Positions 1-11,050 of a stretch of DNA of 64,000 nucleotides are shown here, in pieces. The notes below the pieces were generated by a model that was not told the DNA's origin, did not search any database, and was given only the letters and a program-made list of their open reading frames with translations. How positions within the stretch are numbered: position 1 is the first letter of the stretch; each line of letters begins with the position of its first letter. The position numbers and the translations under genes were made by a program. Origin of the DNA: Glomus cerebriforme (taxonomy: Eukaryota; Glomeromycota; Glomeromycetes; Glomerales; Glomeraceae); the NCBI GenBank assembly GCA_003550305.1, contig QKYT01000125.1, positions 62,001 to 126,000 on the forward strand. The letters run 5' to 3'.

Positions 1-196
1 ACAAACCAATCAAATTTAGAGGGGGTACAGGATAAGAGTCTACACCCCCGGGGTCTAGGATAAAGATCTACACCCGGGGTACACGTTAAGGATCCTCGTA
101 ATGTCAATTGGTACATTAAATTTCACGTGATGATAAAATTTTTTTTTTAAATACCTCAGATCTGAGAAGTCTGAAGGTCATACTTGTTGAATTACA
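1..196 (+). promoter_or_regulatory. Upstream region of eIF3g
   Basis: No ORF is visible. An imperfect direct repeat (29-54 and 57-80) shares the core TCTACACCC followed by GGGGT, and this GC-rich patch is unlike the AT-rich surroundings. A CACGTG hexamer lies at 124-129, about 70 bases before the proposed start codon. A promoter role is inferred from position only. Confidence 0.4.
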
Positions 197-1634
197 ATGT
201 AAGAGACCGATCTGTATATTATTGTTTTAATTTCTGCGTTTAACAAATTTTTTTTTTTTCATTTATAATAAAAATAGGAACGCAACAAAATCAAGCTGGG
301 CTGACGAAGTTGGTGAAGAATTTGGTAAGTTATTAGTAATCAAAAATATTATACAGAACTCCATATTTATATTCAATTTTATAGATTCTGTTCCGGTTGA
401 AACTTATACTGATGAAAATGGGGTCAAAACAATAATGGAAATCAAAACAAACGATGACGGAAAGAAAGTAAAAGTATGTTATTTTTCTAAAAAAAATAAA
501 ATTTGTTGCCATGAACGTTTCTGATAATTATTTTTTATATTATCAGGTTACTAGGAAGATCAAGAAAACCTTGATTACAGAACGTGTTAATAAGGTTGCT
601 GCTGAGAGAAAGGTATATTATTTTAAACCTTGTAAAAAGTAAATATTTATATTTGATACGTATGATCTGTCAAACTTCATTTAGAAATGGGCTAAATTTG
701 GTGATGAACGAGGAAAGAAAGTCGGTCCCGATCTAAGTACAACAAGCATTGGGGAACAAATCTTTCTAAAATTATCAACTACTGGCAAAGTATGTATTAT
801 AATATCTTAATTATTTTTGTTTCTAAATACTTACAAATTATTTATCAATGATACTTATACAGCACACTGAATCAGTCGAAGAAAGTGATTTAAATAAGAA
901 AAAAGCAGCATTAATAGGGAAGAAAATTCTTTGTCGTATTTGTAAAGGTGATCATTTTACAACTAAATGTCCTTATAAGGATACCCTTCAACCTTTGGAT
1001 GAACTAAACAAAGACTTAGAGGCCAGTAAGGAAGTTGGTAAGTTTTGATAGTTTGAACTTGACTTCTTTCAGGATCAATCTAATTATATGTTTATTAGTT
1101 CCAGTTAATGAACCAACAGCAGCCGACAATACCACAGGAGGAAAGTATATTCCTCCCAGTATGCGTGCTGGAGCTAAGGCGACAACTGGTGACTCATATA
1201 AAGAACGACGAGGTAAGGTTTCTTAAACAACATTTTATTTATTTCTTTTGCTTACTTTGAGTCATTCCTTTTTTTTTTAGACGATGCTACAATTCGTGTC
1301 ACAAACTTATCTGGGGACACTACTGAAGGTGATATACATGATCTTTTCCGTCGCTTTGGTAGTATTTCCCGTGTTTATCTCGCTCGTGATCGAGAAACGA
1401 ATGTTTGTAAAGGGTTTGCATTTGTCAGTTTTGTACTTCGTGATGATGCTGCTAAAGCATTACAGGCTATTAACGGCTACGGTTATGATAACTTGATTTT
1501 ACGAGTAGAATGGGCAAAGTAATATTCACTTATATTTGTTTATTATTTTTTTTTTTTTGTTTAATTTTCTTTCTTTTCATTTATATATTCTAATAAAAAT
1601 TTCATCGTCTTTTCTTTTTAGATCTTCTACTTAA
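197..1634 (+). CDS. TIF35: Translation initiation factor eIF3 subunit g
   Basis: eIF3g is the RRM-bearing subunit of the eIF3 complex, which acts in scanning and reinitiation in the cytoplasm. Proposed exons: 197-198, 278-324, 385-473, 547-612, 685-789, 863-1037, 1099-1212, 1281-1518 and 1622-1634, giving 282 residues, close to the family length. The N-terminus has the conserved SWADEV motif. A CCHC zinc knuckle ([14 protein letters not shown]) sits mid-protein. The C-terminal RRM begins near ATIRVTNLS, has RNP1-like KGFAFVSF and ends in VEWAK. The start codon appears split by the first intron (AT at 197-198, G at 278), because no other in-frame ATG exists in the first two coding exons. The 3' end is uncertain: reading on gives TAA at 1520-1522 (279 residues), whereas splicing 1519-1621 gives the tail KSST, closer to homologues that extend past WAK. 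Confidence 0.93.
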
Positions 1635-1919
1635 TTTTTATAATTAATTTTATTTTTTCAATATAATAAAATAATTAATAGTTATTTAATAAGTTCGATA
1701 TAACCGGTTTAAATTATATTACAATTTTTAAAAATTACAAAGAAAAATAATTTCTCCCTCACAAGGGAAATAAATTATAGATTATTGTTATTTTTAAGAA
1801 AAAAAGTTATCTTCAAATCAGTACAAGTGTATAAGTGTAAAAAAAATTCTCTTCTAAAAAAAAAAAACAAAAATAAAAAGTGTTCATTTTATCTTTTTTT
1901 TTTTTGCTAGCTAATTAAT

Positions 1920-2885
1920 TTATTTATCAATTTTTTTCCCTTTACTTTCACGAAAACTCTCAATTCTTGCATCTTCCAGTAAGAAATTATACCAATAAGC
2001 AATTAAATAGATAGTGCTAGCATGCCATAATGCATGAGCATCTAAAATTCCCCACCAAGGAGGAAAATCAAAAATTTCAAGAGACATTGCACTTAAAATT
2101 AAAATCACACCTACAATGGGTTTCCAAGCATCATCAGGTCTTTTATACCAATGTGATAATGACCAACCAATCCATAATAAATTATTTAATATTCCAACAA
2201 AAACATTTGCTAAAATATTATAACCATAATCAAATTTTATAAAATGTAAATATGATATATGTGCTATATACGCTGATAGACATATAATAGCCCATATACT
2301 AGTTTGTTGAATATTACGTATTTGAAATATGCGTAAAACTCCATAAAATAAAGAATATAAAATTGAAAATCCTGCTGAATAATAATCCAACTTTTCTGTT
2401 AAAGGAAAATCTCTTGTATGATAAATAACCGACCATACCCAACTATTTATACCAACATAAGCATAATAAATATAAAATTTTTTCATATAATAAGAATCAG
2501 GAATATTACGTTGTAAAAGTGGTAAATAACGATAATGTACATATCCATTTAATATGCTAAACATTACACTAGCAGGTTCTTGTATTCCCAATAAACGATA
2601 AAAAGGCCATTTTCCATAATATTGAAATATTTCTTTGTTGTGAAGAATGGCTTCATTAGTTATCTTTTGTATACAATTATGTTTACAATTATCTTCACAT
2701 GTCCAAGAAAAGAATCGTAAGTGTAAAGGTAAAATAGGATTTTGTGAACATTCTTTTGAGAAACAAGTATTAATACACGTCTGAAATTCTTCACTTCGAT
2801 CTCCTGCTGAAGAAAAAACGGGTTGTAAATATAATAAAATAATAGATAAAGAGAAAAGAAACAATTTTGATTTTAACGAAATCAT
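1920..2885 (-). CDS. PER1: PGAP3/PER1-like GPI-anchor remodelling lipase
   Basis: An uninterrupted 321-residue ORF, the usual length for the PER1 family. These ER/Golgi membrane proteins remove the acyl chain from the sn-2 position of GPI anchors during lipid remodelling. An N-terminal signal-like hydrophobic stretch (residues 7-24) is followed by a Cys-rich luminal segment (several Cys between about 37 and 70), then several membrane segments. The conserved CREST-superfamily motifs are visible: the HTRD block near residue 158 and DAHALWHAST near 290. No intron is needed, unusual here. The gene converges on eIF3g, and the two stop codons are under 400 bases apart. Confidence 0.88.
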   Translation of the reverse strand: MISLKSKLFLFSLSIILLYLQPVFSSAGDRSEEFQTCINTCFSKECSQNPILPLHLRFFSWTCEDNCKHNCIQKITNEAILHNKEIFQYYGKWPFYRLLGIQEPASVMFSILNGYVHYRYLPLLQRNIPDSYYMKKFYIYYAYVGINSWVWSVIYHTRDFPLTEKLDYYSAGFSILYSLFYGVLRIFQIRNIQQTSIWAIICLSAYIAHISYLHFIKFDYGYNILANVFVGILNNLLWIGWSLSHWYKRPDDAWKPIVGVILILSAMSLEIFDFPPWWGILDAHALWHASTIYLIAYWYNFLLEDARIESFRESKGKKIDK

Positions 2886-3069
2886 TTGTAATTTCTTTTT
2901 TATATTATAATTTGTTTATAAATAATACTGTACTTAAAATATATGTTGCTAAAAAGTTCGCGGAAGAAATTATGATTCCGAGGATCCGATGACTGATGAC
3001 TGATTGATATTTGTTACACAAGATAAATCTGGCATATTTATATGTGAAAAAATTTTTTTTAAAAAAAAA

Positions 3070-3899
3070 ATGGCAACACAGGATACATCAACTCGTCTTC
3101 AATTTCTTTGGAATGCATCCCATACATTTCTACCAACTATTCCTAGTCTCTCTGCTTTTTATATGCAACAATTTAATCAATTTTCAGCTGAAAAGGAATT
3201 GAACCTTGCCGAAGCTGTTAAGCGAAAATATTGTAGTTATTGTGGTAGCATTTTTCTCCCAGGTTTAAATAGTCAAGTTAGAATTGAAAAAAAGAAAAAA
3301 AGAAAAAGGGGAAATAAAAAAAAGAACTCAACAAATAAAGAAGGACAGGCGAAAGGTAAACCATACTGGTTTTTTTTTGAGGGTATTTTTAATCAAATTA
3401 ACTTTAACCAAATGTTTTTATTGTAGTGTTCAAACAGATTAAGCAGGAGAAAAAATCTCAAGACAAAAGAGGGAAAAGACAAATAATTTGCATTTATCCT
3501 TTTAATCATGATAATAATCTAAAAAAACAAACACATTCTAAACTTCAACATAAGAATCATGTTTCTTATGTTTGCAATTCTTGTAATCGTGAAACAAGAT
3601 TCGTTGGAAGTATTATGAAAGATATTAAAGAGATTTCAAATGTTAAACAACAAAAAGAATATAATTTTAATTTCACCACATCTGTTTCCCAAGATTCTAC
3701 CTCGTATAAGATATCGTCATCGAATTCATCATTATCGGTTCAAAATAAGTCATCGCACTGTAAAACAAAGAAGAAACAAAAGAAAATGCAACTTCAGCAG
3801 TTACTGGCCGAGGAAAAAAGGAAAAGCACCAGTAGACAAAATGATTTTAATGATTCTTCAGACGGATTAAGTCTGACAAATTTTCTGTCAGCATTATGA
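3070..3899 (+). CDS. RNase P/MRP zinc-ribbon subunit (Rpr2/Rpp21/Snm1-like)
   Basis: Two exons (3070-3355 and 3427-3899; GTAAAC donor, TTGTAG acceptor) encode 252 residues. The start was placed at ATG 3070 rather than the upstream in-frame ATG-like codon because MATQDTSTR begins the conserved-looking helical region. A Cys pair (YCSYCG) is followed by a lysine-rich basic segment, and a second pair (YVCNSCNRET) lies in exon 2, the arrangement expected for the zinc ribbon of Rpr2/Rpp21/Snm1 proteins. These bind the RNA of RNase P or RNase MRP in tRNA and rRNA processing. The C-terminal half is Ser/Lys-rich, low complexity and poorly conserved. Whether it is the P-specific or MRP-specific member cannot be told from sequence alone. 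Confidence 0.65.
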
Positions 3900-3910
3900 T
3901 ATAATAATTA

Positions 3911-4342
3911 TTAATGTTGCAGGCGAAACTAGTTTCAACTATGAAATCCGAAACCTCCGTAACCTCTGAAACTTCCATAAATTTCCTCAGTAACTAAAAA
4001 GGAATTGATTGACCGAGTTGTTTAATATATAATGACGCGCAGTACACAGTTTTTTAATGCTCATTTATGCTATACAAGGTAAAAGAGTAATGTATTGAAT
4101 TTAGATGTGGAGGTGTTTATTAAATAAAAGTTTGAATAATATTATTGAGGATAGTGATAATAGTATGAAAGAAGATTATGTATTCAGAATGTTGTTGAAC
4201 CAGAAAATAGAAGCTATATAAATTGATGAAATAATTTATGCAATATAAATTTTATAATATTAGGTTTGGGCAAGTTTCGGAAGTATGGACCAAGTTTTCG
4301 GATTTGACCTTAAAAGGCGAAACGTTTCGCCAGCAACATTAA
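3911..4342. mobile_element. MITE-like element with inverted termini
   Basis: The first ten bases (TTAATGTTGC) and last ten (GCAACATTAA) are perfect inverse complements. The homology continues inward for about 60 bases with mismatches: GGCGAAAC, AATCCGAAA and GAAACTTCC occur on the left, and their complements occur in order on the right. A perfect 16-base palindrome, GGCGAAACGTTTCGCC, lies at 4316-4331. The 432-bp interior has no ORF. A TTAA or TA duplication could account for the flanks, but the superfamily cannot be assigned. It is non-autonomous. Confidence 0.7.
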
Positions 4343-5124
4343 TAGTATAATATATTTTATATCGAATTTACTCATAAAAAAATAATTATTTAAAAACGCG
4401 TTTATTTGATAAGTTAAATTATCCATTTACACTTAACCCGTTAATAATAATTAAAAAAAAACTTGACCTATTTGAGGAAGAAAACCTCATTATTAATAAT
4501 TATTATTGCAATAATATAATAATATAATGGACTCTAAAATCAATAAAAATAAAAAAATAAAAGACCCTTAAAATAAAATAAAAGATTTTGAAAGATCTGT
4601 TATCTGTTATCAAAACTAATTAGATTTCAGGTGTAACTTTAACGAATAACAATCACCCAAGATGTTGGTTAACTAAATAAGGTTATTGTGACCATACAGT
4701 TGCGTACAGAAATGTTTTTTCCATTATTGTTAGGTTGAGAAATTCAATCAATTGTCTGTATAGAAAGTTAAATTAATTGTATAAAGCCTCACAAGCCTTT
4801 TTTTATTAACTGTTTACCGTTTATTTATTATTTATTTATTTTATATTTATATAGAAAAGTCACATGATATAATTGATGTTGAATTAATAATATTTTTGGG
4901 GTACTTGCATTAAATGCATGCGTGGCAAATTAGACAAATCATAATAAATTCTGCACGTAATCTAATATTTTTTTTTTTTTTTACACGTTTTAGAATTTAG
5001 ATCAGCCTACATTCAACTTTATCCATTTTTTTTTTCATGCTCATTTATTTATTTGTAAAGTGACTCTGTTAGAGTTTTTATATAAAATTTCCCAAATTTA
5101 AACGCATAAACAAATAATTTAAAA
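4343..5124. other. AT-rich intergenic region upstream of MTHFR
   Basis: No ORF or RNA gene is recognised. It contains homopolymer T tracts (near 4970-4982) and TTTATTTA-type simple sequence. The 5' leader and promoter of MTHFR should lie in the last few hundred bases, but no specific site can be supported. Confidence 0.5.
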
Positions 5125-7712
5125 ATGAAAGTCATTAACAAAATTCTAAAAGCTCATGAAGAAGGAAGACCTTATTGGTCTTTCGAATATTTTCCTCCAA
5201 AAACTCAGCAGGTTTAGTATAAATTTATTTTTTTTTTTATCACCAAGTTATATTATAAATTACTTTCTAGCTTGCATCAGTTGGAGAGTACTTTATTTGA
5301 CAATAACGCGAAACGTATTCAATTGAGATTCATATATTCTAATGTTTATTTCATATAAATTATAGTATACAAATTATTTTTTAAGCTACGAGAAATAATT
5401 TGTTCAAAACATAATAAACTAAATTGATAAACGCGTCGCTCATATCATTTATATGATTTATAATAATATTAGGGTGTCCAAAATCTTTACGATCGTATGG
5501 AACGTATGTATCGTCTTGGGCCTGAATTCATTGATGTTACATGGAACGCTGGTGGTACTTCTTCACAACTTACGAGTGAAATCGTGGCTACCGCACAATC
5601 CGTATATGGCTTAGAAACGGTTATGCATCTTACGTGTACAAATATGCCCAAAGAAAAAATTGATAAAGCACTTAAGGTGATTAATCCCTCTATTTATTTG
5701 TTATTTAACTTTGCATATGCATTCTCACGTTTATATTATTATAAATTAATTTTATATTTAGGATGCAAAAGAATGCGGTTGTCAAAATATTCTTGCACTC
5801 AGAGGTGATCCACCTCGTGGTCAAGAACACTGGGAAGCATGTGAAAATGGGTTTTCTCATGCTATCGATTTAGTTCGTTATATCCGTCAGCAATATGGTG
5901 ATTATTTCGGTATTGCTGTTGCTGGATATTGTGAAGGTCATGTTGACAATCCAGATAAAGATGACGATCTTTATCGTCTCAAAGAAAAGGTTGATGCTGG
6001 TGCAGACTTCATTATCACACAAGTGTTCTATGATGTTGATTTATTCTTGAAATGGGTCAAAAAATGTCGTGCTATTGGCATTTCTTGTCCTATTATTCCC
6101 GGGATTTTACCAATTCAAAATTATTCTGGCTTTAACAGAATTATAACTCTTTCAAAAACAATTGTTCCTCAATTTGTGTTGGAAGAATTGGAACCGATTA
6201 AGGATGATGATGCGGCTGTTAAAGAATATGGTATTAAATTGGCTACTGATATGATCAGAAAAATGTTTGCTGATGGTATTAAAGGCTATCATTTTTATAC
6301 CATGAATTTGGAGAGATCAACTCGAATAATTTTAGAAACTTTAGAATTCGTGCCTCCCGTGGAAAATGTGAAGCCTTTACCTTGGTGTCCAGTAAGTGTT
6401 GATATATATATCTCTCTTATTATAGGTTATATATAAGGATATTATGTTTAATAAAAATATATATTATGCAAATATAGTCTCTTTCGGCAAAACGCAAGAA
6501 AGAAAATGTTCGTCCTATATTCTGGAGAAATCGAACGAAAAGTTATATTGCGCGTACAGAAGCATGGGATGAATTTCCTAATGGTAGATGGGGTGATTCT
6601 CGTTCACCTGGTAATTAATTATATGACAACTTCTTGTTAATTTGTTATTTATTTATATAACGTAAATTTATATAAGTTTCTTCAAATTAGCTTTTGGTGA
6701 GCTCGATGGTTATGGAGTTTCTCTTAAACACAGCGTACGTAATAATTTTACATTAAATTTATTTTTTTATAAAAGTTTTAATCAAAATTCAATATTTTTT
6801 TTTTTTTTTTTGCATTTATAATTAAAGAAAAAAGAAGCTTTAGCATTATGGGGGTATCCTCAAAAATTAAGCAATATTTTTGATGTATTTGTTCAATATT
6901 GTCGTGGTGAGGTAAATTCTTTACCATGGTCTGATTTAGCTCTTGCTGAAGAGTCTGATATTATCAGAGAACAATTGGCACATATTAATTCTTTGGGATA
7001 TTTAACTATTAATTCACAACCTGCTGTTAACGGAGTTCGTAGCGATCATAAGATTTTTGGTTGGGGCCCAAAAAATGGATATGTTTATCAAAAGGTATAA
7101 TATTCTTAAATTGTATTCATCGCATAAATATCATTATTTATTGTTGTTTATTTATTGCTTAGGCATATTTGGAAATTTTTATTTCTCCTACACAACTTGA
7201 TGCTCTCATTGCAAGAATTGAGAGTGATTCTAATATAACCTATTATGCCGTAAATAAACAGGTGATTATCAAATTATATATGGATTTCTCGGATCAAAAT
7301 TTTAACATTTAAAATTCTCTTTTAGGGAGATTTAAAGACGAACACCCAAAGTGATGGCCCCAATGCTGTTACTTGGGGGGTTTTTCCTGGAAAAGAAATA
7401 ATTCAACCAACCATTGTTGAAGCAGTAAGCTTTATGGCTTGGAAGGTAATTTTTTTTTTTAAAAAAAATCTTATTATAAGTTAATATGATTAAATTTAAT
7501 TATTAAAATTTTTATTATAGGATGAAGCATTCGAATTATGGAATGAATGGGCCAAAATTTATGATACGGATTCCATATCTGCTAAACTGATTACAGATAT
7601 AGCAGAAAATTGGTATCTTATTAATATTGTTCATAACGATTTTCATGATAACGATGGCATATTCAAAATTTTTGAACAAATTAATGTTGCGGATTATGAA
7701 GCTGATCGTTAA
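5125..7712 (+). CDS. MET13: Methylenetetrahydrofolate reductase
   Basis: Reduces 5,10-methylene-THF to 5-methyl-THF, the methyl donor for methionine synthesis, in the cytosol. Nine exons: 5125-5211, 5473-5676, 5762-6391, 6478-6610, 6691-6734, 6828-7094, 7163-7261, 7326-7445 and 7521-7712, encoding 591 residues, near yeast Met13 length. The N-terminal FAD-binding TIM barrel shows [35 protein letters not shown] and [10 protein letters not shown]. The eukaryote-specific C-terminal domain, which in animals and plants binds the regulatory ligand, shows [41 protein letters not shown] and [10 protein letters not shown]. The first intron is long for this locus (261 bases) and uses a GTTTAG donor. All motif blocks are intact, so the gene is probably functional. 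Confidence 0.97.
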
Positions 7713-8872
7713 AAATTTTTATATACATAGAGATATAAACATAAAAAACATTTAATTTATGTTGTCGGTAGGTAAATACACATAGACGATTCTCTAATCT
7801 GAGAATAAAAATGTAAAAGTATCTATAGAGCAACATTGCATTGATTAATTATTTTAAAAAAAAAAGGCAACTCGCAATCTTTTCATATGAAATAATGATA
7901 ATTTTTTTATTAGTTTAAAAGATCCAATAACTTTATATAATATTATATTTAATATATTTTAATTTAAAGTATATAAGATCAATTGTTTAGTATTAAAAAA
8001 AAAAAAAAAAAAAAAAATAAGATGAGATCTTTCTGTGAATGATCCGGAACTTCATTATATCCCATGGCAAATTAATTAAGCCTATTACTGCATGACTAGT
8101 TCCAATACCTGAAAGAGAGTTTAAAAACTAGCTTTAAATTTTAGAAATTCTTAATTAATGATTGCGTGTAAATATCACTAATTTAGGTTAATTTCGACAA
8201 ATGTTCAATTTAAACCGCGACAATTATTAAAGTAACAGTAGCGGCTTAAATATTTTCATCATCAAATCTCAATTTTATCCATTTATAAATTTATATAAAT
8301 AATTATAGTATGCAGTTTTATCAACTTATTTTTTTTTCACATTTGATCCTCAATTCTTATTAAAAAAAAAAGTTCCAATAATAGACGAATAAACCGGAAA
8401 ATCAAGAGAGTTGAAAGATGGGTAGGTGTTTCCCTCGTAATATATTTTTCCGGATGACATATTCAAAATATTATTTTATTTCAAATATTCCCCATCACCC
8501 GAAAAAACCGAAAAACTAAAAATCATATAGGGTATATCGTTATTGTTTGATTGTTATTGGGAAGTTGTAATTCTCATAATTAACAAGATTATAACGCAAG
8601 TTCCCATAAACATCAATGAACGATACCACCATCCCATCGTAACTGCATACCACCATATACTGACCTGACATTTACCCATACAATCTTTCTTGTATAGGCA
8701 AGAAAAAAAAAATTGAATAATACTAATAAATGAAGGATACAAGCTTTGTTCAGATAGTTATACTAGTTATTTGCAAAAATGAATTCTGATAATTATACAT
8801 ATCAATGTCACATAAAAATCAATATCCTCCTTTTTTTGCAAACTTAGAACAACAAGCTCGTACCCTTCCCAT
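7713..8872. other. Intergenic region, 3' of MTHFR and 3' of the dsRBD gene
   Basis: AT-rich with a long A run (7995-8017) and other homopolymers. Short ORFs on the minus strand (8554-8742, 8767-9075) have no recognisable domain. The second overlaps the dsRBD gene's 3' end in another frame and is treated as chance. No RNA gene or repeat is recognised. Confidence 0.5.
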
Positions 8873-10480
8873 TTACTCATTAGTCTCATAAAATTTGTAT
8901 GCAAGCTCGGCAACATCCTCCTTTGCATCAACTTTCTTGGGACATAACTTACATCCGGTAAAAATACGATCATTAATGGTAACAGTACATCGATATCCTT
9001 CATACATACTGTGGTAGTCAAAATAAGGCCTTTCCCAATTTCTTTTTTGACAGAGTTCATGTAACAAAGTAACATGTTTCTTTCGTAAAAGTCTTCCGTT
9101 TTTGTCAGATATCACCTTTTCAGGAGCTCTCTTTGGTTTATATAAAGCTGCGGCAGCGCATAAACGTTTATTTTTACGGTATCGACCAGAGGTCTTTTTT
9201 ATTTCATTTTTACAATGTGAGGCAGGAACAACATACGGATGAAAACCATTACTGATACTTGTTTGATTTATTGATGTTGAAGGGTTTGCTACATTGATAT
9301 ATGATACACTAGTTGATGGAAGTCCAGTTTGACTCTCAGTCGAAGTTGGAAGAACATAAGCCTCTGTGGGTTTATCAATATTGTTGAAAAAAGGAGGTGA
9401 GGAACTAGCACATCCATATGGATCGACCGCCTGTTGAAGATTACAACCAAGTGTATTATTAATTGTATTATTATTAGTATTGCCGCTTGGATCCTGATAT
9501 CCTAATGGTTGACTGAATGTAAGATTCGCAGCTTGGATATTATCATTTATATAATAATTGTTATACGCGTCATAAGATGGATAAACATGATCATTCGAAG
9601 AAAAACCTGTAAGAGGAGTTTGTTGAGCTACATCCGAGATCTTTTTAGTTTCTTCCTTAAAATACAATCCTTGTTGCATCTTTTGATTCTTGATCCTACG
9701 ATTGATATCAGCTTGCTCTTTATCAATAAATTCGTTATATAATATATCAAAAGCTATTTGGGATATATGATCTTTTGCATCTTTCTTAACCCAGAATAAA
9801 TGTTCAGAACTAAATTTCCTCGAGTTTATTTCACAATCCATTAAGAACCTTCCATCCCATTCCTGTTTTTGATGATAAACAGGTTGCCCAAGTTTATGAT
9901 ATTGACAGAATTCAAGTAACATAACGCAAGGTCTTTCATTATTATGTGTTTCCTTGAATTTTTTTAACCATTCAATAGAACGGGGAAACATATCTGAAGG
10001 TTGTACCGATTTTCCAATCTGTCTTACTCCTTTACAGAACTTTCCTTCCTTCTTTGGAACTGTGTGAGCTTTAACAAGAGCATCCTTAATTCGTTTAAAT
10101 ATGATTGGCATTTGTTGCTCTAAGGTTAATAAAGCGACCCTTGCTGCATCTTCTTTTGCTTCTTGTTTCTTTAACCTTATCTCTGGAGACCTAAATCTTT
10201 GATCAAGAAACTCCACGGTACAATAAAATCCCTTATCTAAAACTTCTTGAGTGTAAGCATATATTGGAGGAGCCGGTGTCTTCAATTTTTGATGTATGGT
10301 ATTGAGCCAAGTGATTGGATTTAACTCATTATAATCGTTGTCACTCCAACGCTTCAAAACTACAAGACCTGAAGGGTCAAACGAATTTTGAATTGAAAAG
10401 TTATTTGCACTAGTACTTGACGCAACAGGTCGAATGGTATGTGCTTGAGTTTTTACTTTACCCTTGACGTCTTTTGGCAT
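8873..10480 (-). CDS. Protein with three dsRNA-binding domains
   Basis: A single uninterrupted exon encodes 535 residues. Three separate regions fit the dsRBM alpha-beta-beta-beta-alpha pattern: about 53-121 (ends KKQEAKEDAARVALLTL), 185-248 (ends KKDAKDHISQIAFDIL) and 469-535 (ends KKVDAKEDVAELAYKFY). The basic KK-x-AK/DAK helix start that contacts the RNA phosphates is present in all three. Between domains 2 and 3 is a roughly 200-residue Asn/Ser/Thr-rich linker with little predicted order. No catalytic domain (RNase III, deaminase, kinase, helicase) is present, so it is an RNA-binding adaptor by architecture. The layout recalls animal TRBP/Loquacious cofactors of Dicer, but orthology is not shown. 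The lack of introns is notable in this locus. Confidence 0.75.
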   Translation of the reverse strand: MPKDVKGKVKTQAHTIRPVASSTSANNFSIQNSFDPSGLVVLKRWSDNDYNELNPITWLNTIHQKLKTPAPPIYAYTQEVLDKGFYCTVEFLDQRFRSPEIRLKKQEAKEDAARVALLTLEQQMPIIFKRIKDALVKAHTVPKKEGKFCKGVRQIGKSVQPSDMFPRSIEWLKKFKETHNNERPCVMLLEFCQYHKLGQPVYHQKQEWDGRFLMDCEINSRKFSSEHLFWVKKDAKDHISQIAFDILYNEFIDKEQADINRRIKNQKMQQGLYFKEETKKISDVAQQTPLTGFSSNDHVYPSYDAYNNYYINDNIQAANLTFSQPLGYQDPSGNTNNNTINNTLGCNLQQAVDPYGCASSSPPFFNNIDKPTEAYVLPTSTESQTGLPSTSVSYINVANPSTSINQTSISNGFHPYVVPASHCKNEIKKTSGRYRKNKRLCAAAALYKPKRAPEKVISDKNGRLLRKKHVTLLHELCQKRNWERPYFDYHSMYEGYRCTVTINDRIFTGCKLCPKKVDAKEDVAELAYKFYETNE

Positions 10481-10792
10481 GGTTCTAAATTTCTTTAGAA
10501 AATTTTAAAGTACAGAAAATCATTTCACCTGACTACCATAACAGTTGATTTAATACGCAGTTAATAACAAATTTATTTTTAGCTAATCATAATTGATATG
10601 TTGTTTTGCCGGAAAATATATATCTGATATCAATATCAAATATACAAATTAACCGTTTTTTGATCTGACTTTATAATTAAAATACAGGCAATATGCTTGA
10701 ATAGGTTTAGAGCTTAAAACAAAATTGTAATTTTGCAAAAATTAAATTTTTCAAAAAAGAAAAAAAAAAAGTAACATAATTAAAAAAAAATA

Positions 10793-11050
10793 TTATTTCT
10801 TTTTTTCCTCTGGAGAATTTTGCTTCTTTTTTTCATCTTCAGATTTAGGAGTTTGCTCCTTCAGTAAAGCATCTATTTTTGCATTCAGATTATCAAGTCT
10901 CCCATCAAGCTCATTCAATGCTCCCTCTGTCTTATCCATATCTTTAAGTATTTCGTTAATATTCAAATTTGCATAATTTTCGTCTAGAAGTAAGTCTTCT
11001 GATAATTCCGATTGATTGATTGGGGGTTTGGGAGATGCAGTACCGGGCAT
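10793..11050 (-). CDS. Small acidic coiled-coil protein, bublin-like
   Basis: 85 residues in one exon. The central segment (about residues 25-66, from ENYANLN through LDNLNAKIDALLKE) has heptad spacing of Leu/Ile and resembles the bublin coiled-coil family (UPF0184, human BBLN), whose members carry EYAxxN followed by a similar helix. The C-terminus is a Lys/Glu-rich tail. Family members associate with the intermediate-filament or cytoskeletal cortex in animals; the fungal role is unknown. Similarity is limited to one helix, so the assignment is tentative, but ATG context, composition and a clean stop support a real gene. Confidence 0.5.
   Translation of the reverse strand: MPGTASPKPPINQSELSEDLLLDENYANLNINEILKDMDKTEGALNELDGRLDNLNAKIDALLKEQTPKSEDEKKKQNSPEEKKK

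Noticed and set aside
8767..9075. Minus-strand ORF with Cys/Met-rich sequence
   Set aside because: Overlaps the third dsRNA-binding domain in another frame; the dsRBD frame is clearly the conserved one.
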